Shown: piece after piece, positions 13,656 to 24,351 of the stretch | How the letters are laid out: each line of letters starts with the position of its first letter | Numbering within the stretch: the first letter of the stretch is position 1 | Source of the DNA: Ganoderma boninense | Taxonomy: Eukaryota; Basidiomycota; Agaricomycetes; Polyporales; Polyporaceae | Reading direction: 5' to 3' | Length of the DNA stretch: 64,000 bases | NCBI GenBank assembly: GCA_002900995.3 | Contig: CM035306.1 | Location: 1,798,001 to 1,862,000, forward strand | Translations under genes and position numbers: made by a program | Notes under the pieces: model-generated | Databases searched by the model: none | Told to the model about the DNA's origin: nothing | What the model saw: only the letters and a program-made list of their open reading frames with translations

Positions 13656-15922
13656 TCAGCAGAATTGCCTCCCACTCTTGATCAGGTCTGCAGCACGCTC
13701 CGCGAACGCATATACCACCGCCTGCGGATGAGCAGCGGGGATGAACGGCTACAAGAAGAGGCCGTCGTCAGTGAATCGATTGATCCCGGTGTGGCCAGAA
13801 TAGAAGGACACCACTGACTAGAACGCTCGCGTCGACAACCCTCAACCCTTTCGTCCCCTTAACCCTCAGGTCCGGATCGACGACGCTATCATTGTCGCCG
13901 CAGCCTCCCATTCTCGCGGTCCCCGTCGGATGCCATATCGTCGACGCCTGGGAGCGCGCCCACGCATCGACCGACTCGTCCGAACTCAGGTCGACGCTTG
14001 CGAAGGACGCGGCTTGTCCGGTGATGAAGCCGTCCCACGTCTTGGCGGAGACGAAACGCGCCACCGAACGGATCGCGGCTCGCATTGCGTACACGTCGAA
14101 CGAGGTGCTGAGGAACGCGGGGTCGATGATAGGGAAGTCAAACGGAGACTTCGACGAGAGGGTGATGGAGCCGCTGGATGACGGCGAGACGACGACCGCT
14201 GAGATCGTCATGAAGTAGCCGCTTGACGGGACTGGGGTCCCAGCGACCGCCGACGTAAATCCAGGCTGGTGATAGAGCTAGTGGTCAGGCGACTACTTGA
14301 AACCTGCCCCAGCGAACGATGACTGACCCTGAACAAAAACTCGTAGTGCGGGGAGGTTGGGCCCGCACTGGGATCTTTCTCTGTTAGCCACACGGGGTCG
14401 TCTTCTGGGATCCTCAACCAGCCGACGTGGTTGGAACCACCGTTGGCCATCACGCCCTGTTGCTCCGCTTCCCATTCGGCCAACAGCTCGTTGAACAATG
14501 TGCTGTTTCTTACGATGGCGTCGTACAGGTCATCTTCCGTGGCAGCGACTCCAAACTGGTTGGTCACGCGCGGATGATCGGCGAGGTGCTGTCCAACGGT
14601 AGGGTTGTCGACCAGGGTTTCGACGGCGATGCCGGCAAGTTGCACGGAGGGTCCAATTCCGGAGAGCATGAGAAGTTGTGGGGTGTTAATCGCTCCTGCG
14701 GAGAGTATGATTTCCTTGGTCGCCCTGAGGGTAAAACGAGAAGCTAATGCAAATCGTGACTACTTAGTAGCAGCATCCTCTAATTAGGACAGCGAAACTG
14801 CCTACACATGCTCGACTGTGCAACTTCGACTCCGGCGAAGGCTGGGACAGCGTCTTCGACCGCCTCCCCGGCAGTAATTACCTTGGTCACGGTAGTGTTC
14901 ACCAGAACGTCGAGGTTAGGTCGAGTCAACACCGGGCGAATATATGACGACGTTGCACTCGAGCGCATTCCGTTGCCAAATGTACCCTGAGTCCAACCTA
15001 TATGTAAGAAAGGACATAGATATGTATCAGCTGTTCACGTCAATCGTCGAACCCCAAACCGCCAGGAGGAAAGCTGACCAATTCCTATTGGATTGCCGGA
15101 GTTCATGTCTCCATTGTACGGAAACTCTTTGCTGAGGTCCTGTGTTGTCCCATATACGTGTGGGTCTATGGGGAACGGTACGTTTGCGACCGTTATGTTG
15201 ACCGGGCCGCGGTGACCGTGTATATCAAAGTCAACCTGACCACTCGTGTTGTGATGATCGACAGGCGGAACGAGGTGTTCTATCTGCCAGTGCGACGGAA
15301 GTCAGAAACGTGCGCCTAGGCCATGGGCCTGGCCTGACCTCTCTAAAATAGGGCTCGACAGCATCCCAGGACCAACCGTCGTCCCCACTGACCGACGCAT
15401 ATCTGTCGAAGTCATCTCTGGAGCTTCGTGTCCATACCATGAGGTCTGCGAGGAGGAACCGATCAGTAGCCTTACCAACGCGATACATGTTGGCACTTAC
15501 TGATGCTGGAACTCCCGCCGAGAACGCGTCCACGCGAATATAGAATGACGCGATCATCGAGCCCTTTCTGGGGAGTTGTTGTATAGTTCCAATCATAAGC
15601 GGTGTCAGGCTGCAGTGTATATCCCAGGTAAGGTACTTCGATCCCTAAGATGCCTTCGTCACTGGGATGCGCATCATTAATGAACCATTAATAACAAATC
15701 CATTAATCCTACTCACTTCGGTCCAGCCTCGATCAAGAGGACGTTGGCATTCGGGTCTTCTGAAAGTCGACTTGCGACTACGCTTCCTCCTGGCCCTGCA
15801 CCAACAACGATGTACTCGTACTTCCGGTCCGGCGGAAGGTCTGACGGGTCGGCGAATAGTGCCGCTCTTGTTAACCCCAGACCCGCAACCAACGCAAGGA
15901 CAACTGGCCTGGGTCTACGCAT
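13656..15922 (-). CDS. Secreted GMC oxidoreductase, aryl-alcohol-oxidase type, copy A
   Basis: FAD-dependent oxidase or dehydrogenase of the glucose-methanol-choline family, predicted to act outside the cell on alcohols or sugars and, if an oxidase, to yield H2O2. The start at 15922 gives a signal peptide ([17 protein letters not shown]). The FAD motif [17 protein letters not shown] follows, then GMC signature 1 ([11 protein letters not shown]) and signature 2 ([16 protein letters not shown]). The catalytic pair is seen as His in [11 protein letters not shown] and His in FIPAAHPQ. I read eight exons; all joins keep frame. It ends SGRQFC. An alternative in-frame start lies at 15967. Substrate cannot be told from sequence. 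First of three tandem copies sharing exon layout. Confidence 0.93.
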
Positions 15923-16538
15923 GGTGAGGCTGAGCGAGAAGGTGGGATGTGTAGAGGGTAGCACCACTTGCAGGGAGGTTGGCTGGCGGTGGAGACGAGC
16001 TGTGTGAGTACGGGGCTAGAACGGATAAGTACCAAGGCGTGCGCATTGGCTGCAGAATTCTATCATCTACGAGAAGTTGTGGGGCCCTGGGCAAAAACTC
16101 AGATGAGCCCCGTGCTGGTCAACGAGCGCATGACAACCTGGGAAATGCGTGGCTGGCAGCTTCCAAATATTCCAGAGAAGGTCGGCCGTGGTGTGTCGAA
16201 TGATGAATGAACGTAATGCCGCAGGACAAATGGGACATTAACGGATCCGAGGATTGCACGGGAGCAAAAGGGACGTGTCCCTTGAACCCCCCCATCGGGG
16301 GTCTCCAGGGGAAATTCAAACGTACCACTTCCGATCTCCGAGAGCGACGAAGTGATCGAGCAGAGAGCTTGAAAGCCGGTGCTGACCGTCTTCAACTCAA
16401 TTTCAAGAATGAACAGCGTCTTGTATTGAATGGCCGGGTTACTTTACGTGAGACCGTTTACCGCAAACCGACGACCATGCCTAGAAAGACCACTGAGCAA
16501 TCAAGAACAATGTAATAATCGGGACAGCATACGGCTAT
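15923..16538. other. Intergenic region upstream of GMC copy A, 0.62 kb
   Basis: Contains the promoter side of copy A and the 3' flank of copy B. Two short perfect hairpin-like motifs occur near 16270-16310 (gggacgtgtccc and cccccatcggggg). I see no TATA box comparable to those of copies B and C. Confidence 0.4.
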
Positions 16539-19279
16539 TCAACAGAAGTGCCTTCCAAGTTTGATAATGTCGGCAGCACGTTCGGCGAATGCATACACCA
16601 CGGCTTGCGGGTGGGCAGCGGGGATGAATGGCTATAGACACGCCGGATCAGTGGACAGGTAGCAACACTATAGCCGGCACTCCATCCTTACCAACACGCT
16701 CGCGTCGACGACCCTCAAGCCTTTCGTGCCCTTCACTCTCAGGTCAGGATCAACAACGCTATCCTTATCCTCACAACGCCCCATGCTAGCAGTCCCCGTC
16801 GGATGCCATATCGTGGATCCCTGGGAGCGCGCCCACGCATCGACTTGCTCGTCGGAGCTCAAGTCCACACCTGCGAAAGATGCAGCTTGCCCGGTGACAA
16901 AACCGTCCCACGCGTGCGCCGAGACGAAGCGTGCAGCGGAACGGATCGCTTCCCGAATGACCTGAGTGTCAAACGTTGTGTTGAGGAATGCCGGGTCGAT
17001 GATCGGCGGATCAAACGGTGACGAAGACGCGAGGGTCACGGACCCACTTGAGGATGGCGACACAAGCACCGTGATGACACTCATGAAGTACCCCGTAGCC
17101 GGGATGGCCGGCCCATTGACCGTCGGCACAAAGCCAGGCTTTAAACGAGCATTGGGTAATGCGAGTTTCGAATGGGGACACTGTGGAGAGGACGCACCAC
17201 AAAGAGCAACTCATAGTGAGGGGAGGTGGGCCCAGAACTCGGATCGTCTCCAGCCTTCCAACCTTGGCCATCTTCTGGTACCCTTAGCCAGCCGATATGG
17301 TTGGCAGGGCCGTTGGTCATGGTACCTTGCTTCTTCTGCTCCCATTCGGCCAACAAATCGTCGAACAGAGTCTCGTTTCGCCGAATACCTTCGAGTAAAT
17401 CGTCTTCAGAAGCTGCCACAGCGAATGGATTCTCGACAAGAAGATGGTCGACAAGATGCTGTCCAACAGCAGGAAGGTCAACGGTCTTGTTGATACCCAG
17501 GGCAGCAAGAGAGGGCGATGAACCGATCCCAGAAAGTAAGAGGAGTTGTGGGGTATTGATAGCTCCGGCGGATAGAATCACTTCCTTGGTTGCATTTATC
17601 GCAAAGACGGGTGCTGGAAACAAACCGGTGAGGTTAAGCCGGCGGTCGAACTGGGACTGTACACACATGTCTTCGACTGTGCGACCTCAACGCCGGAGAA
17701 GATAGGCAACCCAGTTTCGATATCGTGGCCAGTTCTGAGGACCCTCGTCACCACTGCGTTCACCAGGACGTCAAGGTTTGGCCGAGAAGTAAACGGTCGG
17801 ATGTAAGAGGATGACGCGCTCGCTCTTATGCCGTTGCCGTAAGCGCCTTGGGTCCATCCTGTCGCATCCAGATCAGATGCATGTTGGGATCACATCGGGA
17901 AATGGGCACACCAATGCCGATGGGGTTTCCAGAGTTCATATCCATATTATAGGTATATCGCCCCTCCGGGCAGGCCTGGTCACGTACTTGGATGCCAGAA
18001 TACTTATCCTCGTTCAGAGTCCTGGTTTCCAGACACAATCGCGCTTCGTGCGGGCTTACGCCCGCCCTTGCGCTCTCCCCCCCCCGACCTCCTGAGCTGA
18101 GTCTCCGAGTCAGGCAGGCTGAAGTGACATGAAGCCAAAGTTGCGAACATTGTACTTCGGGCAAGCCTACATAGCCCCACCCTCACGCGCTGTGCCTCCT
18201 TACAATGCTATATTAGAAACCAGTGAGACTTATGTTGCCGTGCAACCTCCGATTGTGGCTCAAATCGAAGTGCGTAAACTCATTGGAAGAAAAGCTCAAG
18301 TCGGTCCGCTCGGCTTATGAGTGCCAGGGGTCCATCTGATGAGATTACTCAATGCGGTATTTTCCACGTGTTGATGGCACCGTTTACATGGACTCGTATT
18401 TACTGCAAGGTAGACCCGGTTCACTCACGTGACCAGGAATAGGGATATAGATCACTGAGCTCTCGAGAAGTAGCGTTGACGCGTGAGTCGATGGGATAGG
18501 GCGCATTGGCGACGGTTATGTTCACAGGTCCACGTATACCATGGATGCCGATGTCGATTTGGTCACTGGTGTTGTGATGGTCGACGGGCGGGACAAAACG
18601 TTCAATCTCAAACTGGATGTTAGCGAAGGATAGGGTGCCGAGAATTCCATAGCCCATTACCTTTCTGTAATAAGGCTCGATGGCGTCCCACGACCACCCG
18701 TCGTCTCCACTAACCGTGGCATATCTGTCGAAGTCGTCTCGGGAGCTGCGGGTCCAAATCATAAGGTCTATAAAGCTGAGGTTAAATCTTGAGCGTTTGC
18801 GTGCGAGACTCTGTACTATCAACTTACTTATGCTTGTACTGCCGCCGAGAACATGGCCACGTGGATAGACTATGTTGCGTCCACCTAACCCTGGCTGAGG
18901 GGACGTGGTATAGTTCCAATCATAAATGGTGTTGGGGTCCAGATCAAATGCAAGGTAGGGGACTTGGATGGCCAGTACGTCTTCGTCACTGGAAGCCAGG
19001 GGGTCAATGAACTAGAGGCCATGTTTTAAATTTGAAGGAGATGGTACCGCACCTTGGACCGGCTTCGAGGAGGAGAACGTTGACAGTCGGGTCTTCAGAA
19101 AGGCGGCTGGCAACGACGCTTCCCCCCGGCCCTGCGCCAACTACTATGTAGTCGTATTGGCGGCCCTGAGGGAGATGCTCGGGGTCGAGAAAAAATGCTG
19201 CCTGTACCAGGGTGAAATGAGCAATCAAGCCCAGCGTGACAGGCAGGAGAGTGACAATGGCGAGCTTGGGAGGGAACAT
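16539..19279 (-). CDS. Secreted GMC oxidoreductase, copy B, carrying an internal insertion
   Basis: Same family and exon plan as copy A. Signal peptide from 19279 ([20 protein letters not shown]), FAD motif [17 protein letters not shown], signature 1 ([11 protein letters not shown]), signature 2 ([16 protein letters not shown]), and the catalytic histidines in [11 protein letters not shown] and FIPAAHPQ. The gene is ~500 bp longer than its neighbours because of an insertion at 17954-18438, between the codons for LYPY and NMDMNSGNP. Removing the insertion and one flanking repeat restores the reading seen in A and C. An intron from gtgagt (near 18426) to ccaag near 17987 would also keep frame and leave a ~15-residue extra loop, but with a weak acceptor. 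So the copy is either functional with a new intron or newly inactivated. Product assignment is firm; activity is not. Confidence 0.88.
17954..18438. mobile_element. ~485-bp insertion in GMC copy B with 5-bp direct repeats
   Basis: Copies A and C read straight through this point. In B the sequence ATAGG occurs at 17949-17953 and again at 18439-18443, as a target duplication would. An 11-bp inverted repeat, cctggtcacgt at 17975-17985 and acgtgaccagg at 18427-18437, lies at or near the two ends; the left one is offset by 21 bases. No coding capacity is visible. The 5-bp duplication with these termini does not match Tc1/mariner, hAT, Mutator or a TG...CA solo LTR, so I leave the class open. Confidence 0.6.
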
Positions 19280-20283
19280 GATGTTGGGGTAGGCTGATAC
19301 ACGTTAGGTTGTAAGCATTCTTATACCACCGGTATCCGACCGACGCCAATGCGGATGGTCGGAAAGACAGAAGCCGGAGCGTTGTAAATGACAGAGGCGT
19401 GACGTGGCTGTAATACGCGTTCTGATTCGGCGCAAGGCGTGAATGGTACTAGAAATGCTTAATAACATGTTCTGTTTCGAGGAAATCGAATAACATGTGG
19501 TAGAGACGGATGTAAGACCAAAGGGAAGGACGTCTACGTGAACAGCGTCTCGACTGCTGTTCGAGCGGCGTGGCGGTGGATGACGGGGAGACTCGGCGAG
19601 CTTGGGAGCATTGGCAATAAAGACATGATAAATAAGAGGCTCGGTGGTGGAGCAACAAGGCCGAGTGCAAAAGAACGCTTGGGCATTGTTGGGGAGTGGG
19701 TTCAAGTTGGAACGGCGACGCGGAGGATCTGCAGCCAGTGCCGTAACCCACCCAAACTTAGCCAAAGTCGTCTCCCTCGGCCACTCGGCCCACATCTCCC
19801 GGACCCGGTTGCGGGCGCTTGTCGACGCTGGCTTCAGCAGTCTCCATTCGCAATCCAGCGAAACATCAACCACACCTCTGCCTACAGAGCCCAGAAGGCA
19901 GAGACTAACCCTAACTGGCTGCGAGATCGATACGTTCCGCGTGCAGCGTCACAGATGAAAAATTGTATATGCATTAAGACGGCAACCGGATGAGATGTAA
20001 TACAAGTGTAGGCTTCGTACAGTAGGTCAGCAAAGAATGTGCGAACGTCAGGAGATGCGTGCAGACGTCAGTTGGTTGCAAAAACGAGCGAGAGGCAAAG
20101 GAGTGAGTGCTGAGCGGGCGTAAGGCCACGCCCACGAGAGGTGCCGAGAGGGAAGTAGAGTAAAAACATGAAACTAACTGCGGTAAGCCACATCAGGTGG
20201 TCGCACCCTACGTTACACCTTGGATTTCAACACAGCTGAGAGCGGCACACCTAACAGTAATCTTCGATCAGGAAGCACACGGA
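19280..20283. other. Intergenic region between GMC copies B and C, 1.0 kb
   Basis: Holds the promoter of copy B, with a TATA-type box at 19320-19327, and the 3' flank of copy C. Open frames near 19304-19990 overlap on both strands and show no motif. No other element seen. Confidence 0.45.
19320..19327 (-). promoter_or_regulatory. TATA box of GMC copy B
   Basis: On the minus strand the sequence reads GGTATAAG, centred about 45 bases before the start codon at 19279. Copy C has a matching box at a similar distance, which supports both. Confidence 0.5.
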
Positions 20284-22530
20284 TCAGCAATAGCACCTTC
20301 CAGTCTTGATGAGGTTTGCCGCGCGCTCGGCGAACGCATACACCACGGCTTGCGGGTGCGCCGCGGGAATGTATGGCTGCAATGGGTCACATTAGTCGAC
20401 AGACGGCGGCGATGAAACCAGTCATCAATACTCACCAGGACGCTCGCATCGACCACCCTCAGGCCCCTGGTACCCTTCACCCGCAGGTCAGGATCGACGA
20501 CACTGGTCTGGTCCTTGCAACGACCCATCCTAGCCGTCCCCGTCGGATGCCAGATCGTGGTCCCCTGGGAGCGCGCCCACGCATCGACTTCCTCGTCCGA
20601 GCTCAAGTCAACATCTACGAAGGATCCGTAACGCCCGGTGATAAAGCCATCCCATGCAGGCGCTGTGAGGAAATTCGCGCCCGAACGGATCGCGGCGCGC
20701 AGCACCTCAGTGTCGAATGACGTGTTAAGATAAGCGGGGTCGATGAGCGGTGAGTCGAACGCGGACGAGGAGGCCAGGGTGACAGAACCGCTCGAGGACG
20801 GTGACACCAGCACCGAGATGACGGTCATGAAGCTTCCCGTCGCCGGAGGGGCCTCGAGTGTCGACACAAAGCCAGGCTGGACACGACGGCGACGTTAGCC
20901 AGTTGTCAATGACGTTCAATGCGGAGCAGACGTACCGAGAATAGGAGCTCATAATGAGGGGAGGTGGGTCCAGCGCTGCCGTCCTCTGCTGCCGTCCAAG
21001 TTTGCTCATCTTCCGGCACTCTCAGCCAGCCGACATGGTTGGAAGGACCATTGCCTAGCGGGCCTTGTTTGGAAGTCTCCCATTCGGTGAGCAATCCGGA
21101 GATGAAAGTCGCGTTCCTCGCAATGTTCTCGAGCAAGTCGTCCGCTGGATCTGCGATGGTAAATTGATTTGTGACGAGGATATGATCGGCAAGATGCTGT
21201 CCAACGGCAGGGAGGTTGACGGTGTTGTTGATGCCCAGGGCGGCAAGAGGCGACGGCGAACCGATCCCAGAAAGTTGGAGAAGTTGCGGGGTGTTAATAG
21301 CTCCGGCTGAGAGAATCACTTCCTTGGTTGCATTGATCGCGAAGACAGATGCTGAGGGCAAACGAGTAAGTTCAAGCCAGCGGACGAAAGCGACTCTGCG
21401 TACACGTCTTCGTCTGCGCGATTTCAACGCCAGAAAAAATAGGCAGCCCGGTTGAGGCATCACGGCCTGTTTTGAGGACCCTCGTCACAACAGTGTTGAC
21501 CAAAACGTCGAGGTTTTGCCGAGAAGTAAAGGGGCGAATATACGAAGATGATGCGCTCGATCTTATACCGTTGCCGTACGTGCTCTGGGTCCATCCTGTC
21601 ACAGAGTGAGGAGCAAATGAGGAAGGGTGTCGATATCACATCATATAAAAATAACCGCACCAACTCCAAGAGGGTTTCCGGAGTTCATATCCCTGTTGTA
21701 GGGATATTGATCGCTAAGCTCGCCCAAGGTCGCATTAACTCGTGAGTCGATGGGGTAAGGAGCATTGGGGGTGGTTATGTTCACAGGTCCACGCGTGCCG
21801 TGAATGCTGATATTGATCTCATCACTCGTGTCGTGATGGTCGGTGGGCGCCACGACTTGTTCGATCTACGCATACACAATAATTAATTTAGTGAAAGGCG
21901 TGTTGAACAGGCTTGCGGAGCACATTACCTTCTTGAAGTAAGGCTCAATGGCGTTCCACGACCATCCATTGTCTCCGCTGACCGTGGCGTACCTGTTGAA
22001 ATCATCTTGAGAGCCCCGGGTCCAAATCATAAGGTCTAAATCGCTTCAGCATTGTGTCTACCCGGAAGAATATGCACCACAAGCTCACTGATGCTGGAGC
22101 TACCGCCTAGAACGCGGCCGCGTGGATAAACAACGTCACGTCCATCCAAACCGGATTGGGGGGTTGTGGTGTAGTTCCAATCGTACAATGTGTTGGGCTG
22201 CAACCCAGTTGCGAGCAATGGGACTTCGATACCGAACACGCCGTCATCGCTGAAAGCCATAAGGATCAGGAATAATCTCAGTACTTGATAGAATGGAGCG
22301 TACCTTGGACCAGCTTCGATTAAGAGGACGTTGGTGCCGGGGTTTTCAGAGAGGCGGCTGGCAACGACGCTTCCTCCTGGTCCTGCACCGACGACCACGT
22401 AGTCGTATTGCTTGCCAGTGGGAAGGTCTGCATGGCTCGCGAATAACGCTGCACACGCAGACTCTGGGAAAGCAACTAGACGTAGGGCAACGGGGACGAG
22501 GGCGGCGAGGCGGAGCTTTGGTGAGAGCAT
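20284..22530 (-). CDS. Secreted GMC oxidoreductase, aryl-alcohol-oxidase type, copy C
   Basis: Third tandem copy with the same intron positions. Start at 22530 (MLSPKLRLAALVPVALRL) gives a signal peptide; an in-frame ATG-less or upstream start at 22560 is less attractive. The FAD motif [17 protein letters not shown], signature 1 ([11 protein letters not shown]), signature 2 ([16 protein letters not shown]), and the catalytic histidines in [11 protein letters not shown] and YIPAAHPQ are intact. The segment QYPYNRDMNSGNPLGVG is continuous, unlike in copy B. It ends TGRCYC at 20284-20286. Several N-x-S/T sites suit a secreted glycoprotein. It resembles B more than A. Substrate unknown. Confidence 0.93.
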
Positions 22531-23363
22531 GATGCTCGAGGAGTGTGCAGGTTGACACAAAACATCGGAGAGAGGTACTTATAGCTCCGGTCTGACAGTG
22601 GATGCGAACGCCAATACGATCGACAATACAGGAAGTTGGAACCAAGGCGCCGTCAAAGCCTGCAAGTGCGGGGTGGCCGGAAGGCGCCTCATCGTCATGA
22701 TGTGCCATCATGATGGTAGCGGGATTCGCACTGCGAGGAAAGCACCTTTGCGGCAGCGAGGAGAAGATGTAGACGATCAAGATCTCCATTATCTTTCACA
22801 CAGGAGGAAAGCCTTGGGAAAGTCAGGTTTCCTTGTGAACAAACCAGGGGGCGAACAGCAAGGCAACAGGCGTACCAGTTATTCCTTGGTTATTCCAGGT
22901 CAGTTCCAGGTACTAGCCCAAGCCTGGTGCCTTTCTAAAGACTTTCTGCTGCGACAAAAGTTTGATGGAATGTTTCTATTTCAGAAGACGATGGGCTTGC
23001 GACAGGCTTGCGATGGGCAGGCTTCCGCCGACGTTCCACGAGAAGGAGACGTCATCACTATCAGCCTGTGGTGTCACCGTCAATGGGAGGCCGGAAGGCC
23101 ACGAAACGTGTTTCGAAAGAGTGGCTATGTTGAAAAACATATCATATGTGGTCAGGTACCTGAATGGGCGCAAGACTAATGGAGGTGCTCAGACAGGCTC
23201 AGACTGAGAGGAGCGGCTGGTTGGATCCGGCAGCAGCGGATGGAAGGGGTACCTGAGGTTACCCCTGGGAGAAGCTTGGGAGTGGGACATGTGAGCATTG
23301 GCAATGATACGGCAGACGGTCGTTGGTGACGCCAATTAGAGCATGGATTCAGACCACGCCGGA
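22531..23363. other. Intergenic region upstream of GMC copy C, 0.83 kb
   Basis: Promoter side of copy C, followed by sequence with no convincing gene. A plus-strand open frame of 193 codons (22598-23179) has no motif and starts inside the promoter, so I reject it. Confidence 0.4.
22577..22586 (-). promoter_or_regulatory. TATA box of GMC copy C
   Basis: AGCTATAAGT on the minus strand lies about 50 bases upstream of the start codon at 22530, matching the arrangement in copy B. Confidence 0.5.
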
Positions 23364-24076
23364 GCGACGACCGTGGTACGGACGGGATGTCGTCGTCGCT
23401 GCGCATTGGCAATCGCTCACAAAGACCAATACAGTGCCTTGCATAATTGCGTGAACGCGCCGAAAAATCCCCAGCAGGCGCTTATACCTCGCCTACCAAA
23501 TGCGGATGGATCACGGTCACATGCAACGCCAACGCCGCCTGTGCGCCTCTCCTGGTCGTAACTTCAGCCTGACTGTTCCCCTTGTCCCCCACGCTTGTCT
23601 ACTTCCTGGAGAGCTCAGTGGTTCTCAACGGGCCTCCTAGTGTACCATTTGGGCCCTCAGCTGCTTCGGGAGGCACCCATGCCATCCAAGAGACATGTCA
23701 CATCAAGGTCACCAACTCGCTTCTGGCGACGACCGTGGTACGGACGGGATGTCGTCGTCGCTGCGCATTGGCAATCGCTCACAAAGACCAATACAGTGCC
23801 TTGATGCGTGAACGGCCGAAAAACGCAGTCGCTTATACCTCGCCTACCAAATGCGGATGGATCACGGTCACATGCAACGCCAACGCCGCCTGTGCGCCTC
23901 TCCTGGTCGTAACTTCAGCCTGACTGTTCCCCTTGTCCCCCACGCTTGTCTACTTCCTGGAGAGCTCAGTGGTTCTCAACGGGCCTCCTAGTGTACCATT
24001 TGGGCCCTCAGCTGCTTCGGGAGGCACCCATGCCATCCAAGAGACATGTCACATCAAGGTCACCAACTCGCTTCTG
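23364..24076. repeat. Tandem direct repeat, two units of 362 and 351 bp
   Basis: Unit 1 (23364-23725) and unit 2 (23726-24076) abut exactly. They look identical by eye except for a ~45-base stretch just inside the CAGTG motif, where unit 2 has several small deletions. Each unit starts with ~68 bases of flank, then the left terminus of the mariner-like element. The duplication must therefore have happened after the element inserted, or be an assembly artefact joining two haplotypes. Confidence 0.85.
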
Positions 24077-24165
24077 AAGCTTCCCAGGCGTCCTGATTTG
24101 GTAGGCGAGCATATAGGCGCCTGCAGGAATTTTTCGGCGCGTTCACGCAATTATGCAAGGCACTG
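23432..24165. mobile_element. Non-autonomous Tc1/mariner-like element (MITE-type)
   Basis: The ends are inverted repeats beginning CAGTGCCTTGCATAATTGCG. The left copy starts at 23432 and the right copy ends at 24165; about 37 bases match perfectly and a weaker match runs to about 70. The element is bounded by TA on both sides (23430-23431 and 24166-24167), the target duplication of the Tc1/mariner superfamily. An 8-bp duplication, as for hAT elements, is absent. The 734-bp interior has no transposase and includes a tandem duplication that carries an internal, decayed copy of the left end. Confidence 0.8.
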
Positions 24166-24351
24166 TAATCCGTTCCGTAACTCGTCATTTAATTTATGCC
24201 CGGCGCCAGCACCCTCGGCAGCCAATCGGCTGCTCCTCCTAAGCGCGTGCCCCAGGCGCTCGTATGTGACGCCGTCCACAGTCACGCACTTTGAACGTTG
24301 AGCGCCGACGCTGGGCCTGGCTGTGACCTCGCCAGCCTGAACGCTGCAGCC

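Noticed and set aside
17954..18438. Solo LTR, because the target duplication is 5 bp
   Set aside because: The ends are not TG...CA and the inverted repeat is 11 bp, not the short LTR ends.
23432..24165. hAT-type element, because the ends start with CAGTG
   Set aside because: No 8-bp target duplication exists; the flanks share only TA, as for Tc1/mariner.
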